DNA of 64,000 bases from contig JAKOXH010000071.1 in assembly GCA_029781135.1 (NCBI GenBank), positions 1 through 64,000 on the forward strand, read 5' to 3'. The position numbers and the translations under genes were made by a program. The notes beneath the pieces were generated by a model. It searched no databases and was not told the origin of the DNA. It was given only the letters and a program-made list of their open reading frames with translations. Shown piece by piece: positions 55,424 through 62,131 of the stretch. Within the stretch, counting starts at the first letter, position 1. The number at the start of each line of letters is the position of its first letter. The stretch is from Planctomycetota bacterium. GTDB lineage: Bacteria; Planctomycetota; Planctomycetia; Pirellulales; Lacipirellulaceae.

Positions 55424-55816
55424 ATGCTCTTTCATATCGACGCCCGCAACGGCCTTGCGGTGTACGACCAGATCGTCCGCCAGGTGAAATTCGCCGTGGC
55501 CGATGGCGCGGTCCGCAGCGGCGAACTGGTGCCGAGCGTCCGCGAGTTGGCCCGCGAGCTGGCGATCAACCCCAACACGGTGGCCCGCGCGTATCGTGAG
55601 TTGCAGGACGACGGCGTGCTGGAAACCGTCCGTGGTACCGGCCTCGCCGTGGCCGCCAACGCCCGCCGCCAATGCCAGGCCGAACGGGCCAAACTCATCC
55701 GCGCTCGATTGAAACTCGTGCTCGAAGAAGCCCAGCACAGCGGACTGGAAGTGAGCGAAATAGAAACGCTGATCGCCGGCGAACTCGAGGCGGTACGAAG
55801 GAAGGCCCGCAAATGA
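55424..55816 (+). CDS. GntR-family (YtrA-type) regulator
   Basis: 130 residues from ATG at 55424 (MLFHIDARNGLAVYDQIVRQ). The frame is open 26 codons further upstream across the promoter. The winged helix is PSVRELARELAINPNTVARAYRELQDDGVLETVRGTG (about 42-78). The short C-terminal helix region (about 85-130) and absence of an effector domain are typical of the YtrA subfamily, which usually controls adjacent ABC transporters. That fits the ATPase and permease downstream. Confidence 0.9.
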   Translation: MLFHIDARNGLAVYDQIVRQVKFAVADGAVRSGELVPSVRELARELAINPNTVARAYRELQDDGVLETVRGTGLAVAANARRQCQAERAKLIRARLKLVLEEAQHSGLEVSEIETLIAGELEAVRRKARK

Positions 55817-55882
55817 GCATTCTTCCTTCAACATCATCGAACCGCCAAGGCGCGGAGAACGCCAACGGCGAAGGAATTGAGC

Positions 55883-55960
55883 GTGCCATGCCCACGGCTC
55901 GGCGTGGGCATGCAGTCGATCTGCCCGCCAGCATGGCCACTCAAGCAGTGGCCATGGCAC
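55883..55960. repeat. Double-hairpin element, copy 1
   Basis: GTGCCATGCCCACG...CGTGGGCATG (55883-55912) is followed by CATGGCCACT...AGTGGCCATGGCAC (to 55960). GTGCCATG and CATGGCAC also pair across the whole element. Copy 2 is at 60736-60816. It lies between the regulator and the ABC ATPase start. Confidence 0.8.
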
Positions 55961-56014
55961 CCAACCGGCCACCAAAATCATCCACATACAAACGGCGACA
56001 CTCTCGAGGCTCCC

Positions 56015-56941
56015 ATGACACCTGTCATCCAATTGCACGACGTCACCAAGTTATTTGGCAACAACACCGCGCTGTCACACGTTTCGTTCGATGTGCCGCC
56101 GGGCGTCGTGTTTGCCTTGCTCGGCGAAAACGGCGCCGGCAAGACCACGGCCATCCGGCTGATGCTCGGCCTCGACGAACCCACCGCCGGCCGAGTCCAG
56201 GTGCTGGGTCTCGATGGCCGCCGCGACGGCCTGGAAATTCGCCGCCGCGTGGGCTATGTTTCGGAACGCCCCACGCTGTACGAATGGATGACGCCGGCGG
56301 AAATTGGCTGGTTCACGGCCGGCTTCTACGCCGATGGCTTCGAGCACCGCTTCCGCACGCTGGTGGAAGACTTCCGCGTGCCGCTCGACCGCCGCATTAG
56401 CCAACTCTCGAAAGGCATGCGGGCGAAGGTCTCGCTGTCGCTCGCGATGGCCCACTCGCCCGAACTGCTGATTCTCGATGAGCCGACGTCCGGGCTCGAT
56501 ACGCTGGTCCGCCGCGAGTTTCTCGAGAGCATGGTCGATATCGCGGCCGAAGGCCGCACCGTGCTGCTTTCCAGCCACCAGATCGGCGAGGTCGAACGGG
56601 TGGCCGACATCGTCGCCATCATGCACGCCGGCAAGCTGGTGGCGATCGAACGGCTCGACGAGCTTAAACGCACCACACGATCACTCGCAATCACGGTGGC
56701 CGAGAACACGACGCCCCGGCCGGCACTCGATGGCCGCGTAATCTACGAGCGCCGCCGCGGCCGACAGTGGGACGTGCTGGCCCGCGACATCGACGAAGCC
56801 GCCATCGAACGGCTGCGATTCGCGCAGAACGTGGTCGCCGTGGAATCGCGCACGCCGTCGCTCGAAGAGATCTTCGTCGCCTACATCGGCCGCGACGGCG
56901 GTGCCCTTACCGATACAACGCATCAGCAGGTAATGATGTGA
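56015..56941 (+). CDS. ABC transporter ATP-binding protein
   Basis: 308 residues from ATG at 56015 (MTPVIQLHDVTKLFGNN); the frame is open 46 codons further upstream, but that part is the double-hairpin repeat. Walker A is GENGAGKTT (37-45), signature LSKGMRAKVSLS, Walker B LLILDEPTSGLD, and the H-loop is in LLSSHQIGEVERV. The C-terminal about 80 residues resemble the ATPase of two-gene exporters. It is paired with the permease starting at 57427, from which it is separated by 485 bp of nested repeats. Confidence 0.92.
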   Translation: MTPVIQLHDVTKLFGNNTALSHVSFDVPPGVVFALLGENGAGKTTAIRLMLGLDEPTAGRVQVLGLDGRRDGLEIRRRVGYVSERPTLYEWMTPAEIGWFTAGFYADGFEHRFRTLVEDFRVPLDRRISQLSKGMRAKVSLSLAMAHSPELLILDEPTSGLDTLVRREFLESMVDIAAEGRTVLLSSHQIGEVERVADIVAIMHAGKLVAIERLDELKRTTRSLAITVAENTTPRPALDGRVIYERRRGRQWDVLARDIDEAAIERLRFAQNVVAVESRTPSLEEIFVAYIGRDGGALTDTTHQQVMM

Positions 56942-56953
56942 TTCGCGTTAGTG

Positions 56954-57396
56954 CCTCACGCAAAGGCGCGAAGGCGCAAAGAAATCAACACTACGTTCAC
57001 AAGAGTCATTGCTTAAACGTTCGTTGACTCGGAAACCAAAAAATGGAACAGGAGAGAACAGAGAAAACAGAGACGGCAAGCAGTTGTTCTGCTCCCTCTG
57101 TTTCCTCTTGTTCGAATCCGATGAAAACCAGCTTGGGATTGGCAGTCAACCCTTTGCGTCAGCCACATCTTGTCCGCAGATGTCGCAGATGTACACAGAT
57201 AGAATTCATCTGCGAATATCTGTGCCATCTGCGGACTCTATTCGGAAATCGAACGTATGGAACAGGAGATAACAGAGAGAACAGAGGCAGGCAGCAGTTG
57301 ATCTCTGTTCCCTCTGTTATCTCCTGTTCAAAACAAATGAAGACTGTTTTGTGTATTGACGGAACAAGCCTTTGCGCCTTCGCGCCTTGGCGTGAG
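56954..57396. repeat. Nested palindrome array inside the ABC transporter operon
   Basis: Outer arms CTCACGCAAAGGCGCGAAG (from 56955) and CTTCGCGCCTTGGCGTGAG (to 57396), the family also seen at 37777-38012. Inside lie three further palindromes: GGAACAGGAGAGAACAGAG (57045) with CTCTGTTTCCTCTTGTTC (to 57113); GTCCGCAGATGTCGCAGAT (57172) with ATCTGTGCCATCTGCGGAC (to 57236), the 47986 family; and GGAACAGGAGATAACAGAG (57259) with CTCTGTTATCTCCTGTTC (to 57329). The first and third belong to one family. No coding frame was accepted in the gap (56942-57426). Confidence 0.88.
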
Positions 57397-57426
57397 ACTT
57401 CTATTTTCTGGCTGCCGGAGTAATCA

Positions 57427-60234
57427 ATGATTACCGCGATTGCTTCCCCGCCGTTGAAGCGTTTCCTGTGGAAAGAGTACCGCATGCTGCGCGGCCTGTG
57501 GCTGGCCGTGCTGGTGCTGGGGCTGTTGGTCGATTGGCTGCTCAGCGTGCTGCTGGCCCCGCCGGCCGACTTCCCTGCAGTACGGTTTTGCGTAGCCCTG
57601 GCCGCCGCGACGCTGTACGCCGCCGGCGCAGCCGCCGTGCTATTTTCCGTCGAGCACGAAGAGCAAACGTACGACTTCCTCCGTGGCCTGCCCGCCACGT
57701 GGCAACCGCTGTTCGCCGGCAAGCTGCTCGTGGCGACAGTCAGCGCCGTCGCCTTGGCCGTCGTCCTGGCGATCCTCGGCTTTCTGCCCGGCCGTTTTCA
57801 ACTGCCGTCGAACCTCGACGCGCAAAACGCCGCCAGCGTCCTCGGCATGGCGATCTTCGAGGCCGTCGCCTGGGGCACGCTGTGTTCCCTGATCTTCAAA
57901 CGCCCGCTGGCCGCGGCGCTCACAACCATCATTATCGGCCCACTCGTCGTGAGCTGGGCGGTCAGTGTGATGAGTTCGTCGTCGGTACCGCTCAACGACC
58001 CAACCTCGTTTGCCGCCGCGATTCCATTGCGGCTGGCCATTGTAGTTGCTTTATTCGCGCTGAGCATAATCATCGCCCGACGCTGGCTGGACACAAAGGC
58101 AACGGTTACGAGCGCCGCCGTCAGTTCGCCCAGCTTTTTGGCCACACTTCAAAGCCGCGTTGAATCGTTGAAATCGCGTGCTGCCCGCCGCATCGGCCGA
58201 TCCCACGGCCGCGCGATGATCCTACGGCTCGTGTGGCAATCGTGGCGTGAGTCATGGAAGTTCCTCATGGTGCCCGTAGTGCTGGCTGCCATATGTCTGG
58301 CAATCGGCCGGTTCGGCGGTTGGCTTTATGACGTCTCCCCTCGCCACACGGTGTTATTTCCATTTCTTGTTTTCTGCCTGTTCTGCAGCTTGTTGGCGTC
58401 GCCCGCATTGCTGGGTGCTCTGGCATTCAGCGCCGACCAACGACGTGGCAGCGTGCGGTACCTGGCAGAGCACGCGGCCTCACCACGCCTTGTCTGGCTC
58501 AGCCGTCACATTGTGTGGCTCGGTGTGTTGATGGTGGTGATGGGCGTCGTAGTCATAGCAGCCGCCACGTTCCTCACGAATGTCGTGCAAGCTCAGTTGC
58601 AGGATTTCCTAAACTTTCGCGATATGGTCACTCCTTTGCCGTACGCCTACGACTCACGTCAACTGCATGAAGATGTCTCTTCGGGATTGTCAATCGGCAC
58701 GACGGTTATGAAATTTCTGTGGTGTGGAGCGTTGACCGCGTACGCGATCGGCCAATTTTGCTCGATGTTGCTGCGGAGCGAGATTCTCTCGGCGTTCACA
58801 TCGCTCGTGCTGGCGGTCGTGTTGATTGCCTGGATCGCGGCACTTATCGCCTGGGGGCTCAGTGGTTGGCTGTTTCTGTTGCCTCTAGCGATTGCTTTCC
58901 TAGCGGCCACATGGCTACGCGCACCTTTTTGGGTTGCCGGCCGCAACGCCTGGCGCACTTGGGCGTGGCCGGCGGCGGTGATCGGCGGCGTACTCGCCTT
59001 CCTCGGCGTCCTGCTGCCGCAAGTTCGATTGAACCAAGTGCGCAGCGTGCCGAGCCCACTCCGTACAAGAACTTCCCCCGTAACGACCTCGACCGAATCC
59101 GCCCTGTTCGTCAAACAGCTCGACAAGGAAGCCGCCGCCACCGCGGAAATGTATCTAAGAGCCGCCAACTTGCTGAATGCGCCGATTGCCGACAGCCCCC
59201 TCGAACGCTGGGCCAAACCCGAATTTGCCGATGACGGCCCAAACTCAACGGGCACGATCGACGCAAGCAAGATTCCCGCCGACCAATTGAACGATTTCCT
59301 CACGGCTAAACAGAAACTTCTAGGTCTCCAGTCCAAACAGCGTGATGCAGCGCTAAAACTCGCGATCGAAGCCAGCCAGCGGCCTACATGCCAGTTTGAA
59401 TTTCCGTTGAGCCTGTCCCAGGATGATGCTCTTCGCTACGTTCCCGATGTTACGTTACGCTTTGAGACCAGCCAAACTTACCAAGCTGTGAGTGGGCTGG
59501 TCCAAAGTTTAACTTCGACGCCAGGGATTGAATCCCCGCTGGAACAGATGTTCGCTGCGCTGCGCATGAATCGCCACATGATGATGAACCAGCCCGCGGC
59601 CATTACCGTCCGCCAACTGCGGTTCGAGCGCCAGCTATTGGACGGAATTGCCTCACTCATGAGTGTCAAGGAGCAAGCGGAGGCCGAGCGGCGAAAAGCA
59701 ATTGAGAAACTGCAAGCGTTCTATCAGCGAAATCCAGTTTTGGACCAGACGTTCATGGCGGAACTTATTGCGATGCGCAACGTCATCAATGGCCAAGAGC
59801 CGCCGCTGATCCTGGCATCGAAGCCGATTGGTAATGATTCGTACCTCGCCGTCACCGCGAATGAACTACCATGGGAGCGCGAGCGGGCGCTCCTCGCCCT
59901 GGACCTCATCACTGACCAGAACCGGCAGAATGCCCAAGACTTGAAAAACACGCTTGTTCAAACGGCCGAACACAATGGCGGTGCTCAGGTACTGCGGGCG
60001 TGGTACCGCCCGACTTGGCAACCCGCGATGTGGCTAACGCAGCAACCGGCGGCGGCGACAAGTTATCTCGTCAGCATGGAATACCAGCTGCGCGTCCCCG
60101 TGAATGAACTGTTCCTGGAATACTGCCACACCGTCACGGCCGAACGCGCGACGCTCCTACAAATTGCCCTTGCCATGTACCGCGCCGACCAAAAGGAATA
60201 TCCGCCCACGCTCGAAGCATTGGTGCCTAAGTAA
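57427..60234 (+). CDS. ABC transporter permease, upstream part, ended by an internal TAA
   Basis: 935 residues to the TAA at 60232-60234. The N-terminal half has about 12 hydrophobic segments with AAALTTIIIGPLVVSWA and a duplicated organisation. A large periplasmic-type soluble region (about 550-935) follows, with helices such as SVKEQAEAERRKAIEKLQAF. The final residues ATLLQIALAMYRADQKEYPP-TLEALVPK lead straight into a conserved planctomycete motif that usually reads LVPKYLxxLPxDPFS. Here the Tyr codon position is TAA, and the same frame then continues for 118 codons. A GGAG lies eight bases before the ATG. The product may be truncated but mostly intact. Confidence 0.85.
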   Translation: MITAIASPPLKRFLWKEYRMLRGLWLAVLVLGLLVDWLLSVLLAPPADFPAVRFCVALAAATLYAAGAAAVLFSVEHEEQTYDFLRGLPATWQPLFAGKLLVATVSAVALAVVLAILGFLPGRFQLPSNLDAQNAASVLGMAIFEAVAWGTLCSLIFKRPLAAALTTIIIGPLVVSWAVSVMSSSSVPLNDPTSFAAAIPLRLAIVVALFALSIIIARRWLDTKATVTSAAVSSPSFLATLQSRVESLKSRAARRIGRSHGRAMILRLVWQSWRESWKFLMVPVVLAAICLAIGRFGGWLYDVSPRHTVLFPFLVFCLFCSLLASPALLGALAFSADQRRGSVRYLAEHAASPRLVWLSRHIVWLGVLMVVMGVVVIAAATFLTNVVQAQLQDFLNFRDMVTPLPYAYDSRQLHEDVSSGLSIGTTVMKFLWCGALTAYAIGQFCSMLLRSEILSAFTSLVLAVVLIAWIAALIAWGLSGWLFLLPLAIAFLAATWLRAPFWVAGRNAWRTWAWPAAVIGGVLAFLGVLLPQVRLNQVRSVPSPLRTRTSPVTTSTESALFVKQLDKEAAATAEMYLRAANLLNAPIADSPLERWAKPEFADDGPNSTGTIDASKIPADQLNDFLTAKQKLLGLQSKQRDAALKLAIEASQRPTCQFEFPLSLSQDDALRYVPDVTLRFETSQTYQAVSGLVQSLTSTPGIESPLEQMFAALRMNRHMMMNQPAAITVRQLRFERQLLDGIASLMSVKEQAEAERRKAIEKLQAFYQRNPVLDQTFMAELIAMRNVINGQEPPLILASKPIGNDSYLAVTANELPWERERALLALDLITDQNRQNAQDLKNTLVQTAEHNGGAQVLRAWYRPTWQPAMWLTQQPAAATSYLVSMEYQLRVPVNELFLEYCHTVTAERATLLQIALAMYRADQKEYPPTLEALVPK

Positions 60235-60591
60235 TTGGAGAAGTTGCCGCTCGACCCGTTTTCGATGGCGTACTTCCAATACCGTGCCCAGGGACTAGAA
60301 AAACCGCTCCATTGTAGTTCCAACGCTTCTGAAGATGTTCCCCCGCACACGCCGCTCTTGTGGAGCGTCGGCCCCGACAACTTCCAATTGCCAGAACGGA
60401 CTGCGACGAATGAATACGGCCAAACGATTGCGAAAGAGCCGGCTGGGGCAACGTCTGAACCGCCGGCTGAACCGTCCGCAGCCGCCCCAGTACGAGAATT
60501 CGAAACCGTTTACGTATTGGAACCGGCCGAGTGGAACCAGCGTTACTCGTTCACCGGTGCGCGAGAGTTCGTGTTCACGCTGCCAAAATGA
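60235..60591 (+). pseudogene. Cut-off C-terminus of the ABC permease
   Basis: In-frame continuation of the gene at 57427-60234, directly after its TAA. It reads LEKLPLDPFSMAYFQYRAQG and runs to 60591 (118 residues). The motif LEKLPLDPFS completes the truncated LVPK motif. The single base that would restore Tyr (TAA to TAC or TAT) makes a full protein of about 1054 residues. TTG at 60235 could in principle restart translation but has no ribosome binding site. Possibilities: nonsense mutation, sequencing error, or readthrough. Confidence 0.85.
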
Positions 60592-60735
60592 ACGAGTTCA
60601 GCGTTGTTCAGAAATGAATTAGGAGCGACATTCGAATCGCTACGCCGCAGGCGTTTTACACCATCGCCCAGCGCCCGCGCGTGGCGGCGCACGCTGGGTC
60701 ACGCTTCCCCATCGGCGTCGAGTGATACATTTGGC

Positions 60736-60816
60736 GTGCCATGCCCACGGCTTGGCGTGGGCATGGGAACACCTCTACGGCATGGCCACGTCGGCGGCCT
60801 CCGTGGCCATGGCACC
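60736..60816. repeat. Double-hairpin element, copy 2
   Basis: GTGCCATGCCCACG...CGTGGGCATG (60736-60765), then CATGGCCACG...CGTGGCCATGGCAC (60781-60814). Same design and nearly same sequence as copy 1 (55883-55960), so the two bracket the ABC ATPase and permease. Confidence 0.8.
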
Positions 60817-60960
60817 CGAAATCGCCTCAACCCTCATCGTGCGAAGTGTAACGCCTGCGGCGTAACCGAATTCGGTGGCTTGTGACTCGGGGTAATCCGC
60901 CACGGCGGACAACCCCGGGTCTTTGATGTTAAACACCTTCGGTGTTTTCTTAGTGAATAG

Positions 60961-61016
60961 AGCCCGCAGCGCAAGCAAGGGACTCTCAACATATTCCCTT
61001 GCTTGCGCTGTGGGCT
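60961..61016. repeat. Long hairpin next to the ParE remnant
   Basis: Arms of 22 bases with one mismatch: AGCCCGCAGCGCAAGC... (60961-60982) and ...GCTTGCGCTGTGGGCT (60995-61016), loop of 12 bases. It begins 29 bases beyond the ParE remnant stop. In the surrounding gap 60592-61044 nothing but this and the element at 60736 was recognised. Confidence 0.85.
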
Positions 61017-61044
61017 TCAATCCAAAGCACTCGCTTGATGTCAT

Positions 61045-61122
61045 TTACAAAACTTCTGGGACGGTATCCTGATCGGCAACGTCCTGTTCCGCGGCACTGC
61101 GTAAGCGAATGCGGCGACTCAC
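61045..61122 (-). pseudogene. Truncated ParE-like toxin remnant
   Basis: GTG at 61122 overlaps the ParD stop codon (GTGA). It encodes VSRRIRLRSAAEQDVADQ, which matches the N-terminus of ParE/RelE-family toxins (beta strand, then AAEQDLADQ-type helix). After that similarity is lost and TAA comes at 61045-61047, giving 25 residues where about 95 are expected. The overlap with the antitoxin is the standard ParDE arrangement. The rest is replaced by repeat sequence. Confidence 0.7.
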
Positions 61123-61397
61123 GCGATTTTTCCCGCAGCTCGGTCGAGCACCTGTTGTTTAAGCTCGCTCAGCACCAGGAGCGACCAACTGCGACCGGCG
61201 ACACTTCGCAAGCCTTGTTCCAAAAGCGCCTCCAGTTGTGGATTTTGGCCGAGCTTGGCTGCTGCCTGCTGCATTTGCTCATCCGCGCTCACCAGCGCGC
61301 CCACGTAGTCGCTCACGCTGCCAAATCGCCCCGCCGCGATTTGCGCTGAAGCAAACTCACTTGTTGCATCCGGTAAATTGATTTGCAGATCAGCCAT
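61119..61397 (-). CDS. ParD-type antitoxin
   Basis: 92 residues. MADLQINLPDATSEFASAQIAAGRFGSVSDYVGALV gives a ribbon-helix-helix DNA-binding N-terminus; the helical C-terminus (EQGLRSVAGRSWSLLVLSEL) would neutralise a ParE toxin. The toxin gene directly downstream survives only as a 25-codon remnant, so this antitoxin has no local partner. It may still bind its own promoter or antagonise a toxin encoded elsewhere. No operator was identified. Confidence 0.8.
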   Translation of the reverse strand: MADLQINLPDATSEFASAQIAAGRFGSVSDYVGALVSADEQMQQAAAKLGQNPQLEALLEQGLRSVAGRSWSLLVLSELKQQVLDRAAGKIA

Positions 61398-61461
61398 GGT
61401 TGACTCGGGGCCTGGTCATCAGAACGAAGTCTATTAATTTGCAACAGTCTAGCCGATTGCA

Positions 61462-61688
61462 GGGCCGTTCACGGCCCTTTTCGTATCATATGCCCGCCAT
61501 TCACGGCGGGTCGAGCGACATTTGAGCGACCAAGAGCCCCGTTCACGGGGCTTCTCGCTGAGCGACTTAAGCCATCGCGGCGAGAAGCCCCATGAATGGG
61601 GCTAACGGAGTGTCGTTGATCCATTCCGGTACCCGCCGTAAACGGCGGGCCTATTACCGCTAGCGCGGCGAAGGGCCGTGAACGGCCC
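61462..61688. repeat. Three-layer nested palindrome with a shared loop
   Basis: Six hairpins are arranged as three mirror pairs. Left side: GGGCCGTTCACGGCCC (61462-61477), CCCGCCATTCACGGCGGG (61493-61510), AGCCCCGTTCACGGGGCT (61535-61552). Right side, in reverse order: AGCCCCATGAATGGGGCT (61586-61603), CCCGCCGTAAACGGCGGG (61632-61649), GGGCCGTGAACGGCCC (61673-61688). Loops are TTCA on the left and TGAA, TAAA, TGAA on the right. GGGGCTTCTCGC and GCGAGAAGCCCC extend the innermost pairing. Confidence 0.92.
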
Positions 61689-61791
61689 TCGCTCGGGACG
61701 CAATCCGCTGCGGCCGCGAGAGTTACGCCGGGCATTCGTATTCCATCGCCCCCATCCTGCATTCTACGCCGTCAACCTCGTGATTCGCATA

Positions 61792-62013
61792 GCTGAATTC
61801 GCAAGAATTCGGCTACGTCGGCGAACACAGGGTAGCCCTGCACCCGCCCCGCCGCCTCCGCTATCATTGGATTAGTGGATTGCAGGAAGCACAGGGGCAA
61901 TCAGCTATTGAAGTTAGATAAAGCAGTGGGAGAGGTCTCCGACCTCGATGAGGCGTCGCACTTCGAACCGTTCTCGTCCTTCGCGCGAAATCGGCGTCAG
62001 AGACGCCTCCCAC
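61792..62013. repeat. Further repeats in the gap before pyrG
   Basis: GCTGAATTCGCAAGAATTCG (from 61792) starts a 22-bp segment that is an exact reverse complement of 42619-42640. Then GTGGGAG (61926-61932) faces CTCCCAC (62007-62013), with GAGGTCTCCGACCTC and GGCGTCAGAGACGCC as inner hairpins. The whole gap 61398-62131 holds only these repeats and the three-layer palindrome. The promoter of pyrG must lie in its right end but could not be placed. Confidence 0.7.
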
Positions 62014-62131
62014 ACAGATTAACTCGATTGAAGAATTGATCATTTGTGGCATGTAACCCGCTTCCTTTGGGAGTGGATGGAGACGGACTCTCGGGGCGAA
62101 TCGCTCGCCAGGAAGGCATGAATTCAGCGTT

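Noticed and set aside
60775..61044. 89-codon open frame on the minus strand
   Set aside because: It is translated from the double-hairpin copy 2 and the long hairpin at 60961, so it is repeat DNA. Its apparent recurrence elsewhere would reflect the repeats.
61045..61122. A complete short toxin
   Set aside because: 25 residues lack the helices and catalytic or gyrase-binding parts of ParE; a remnant is more likely.
61469..61762. 97-codon open frame on the minus strand
   Set aside because: It is a reading of the three-layer palindrome.
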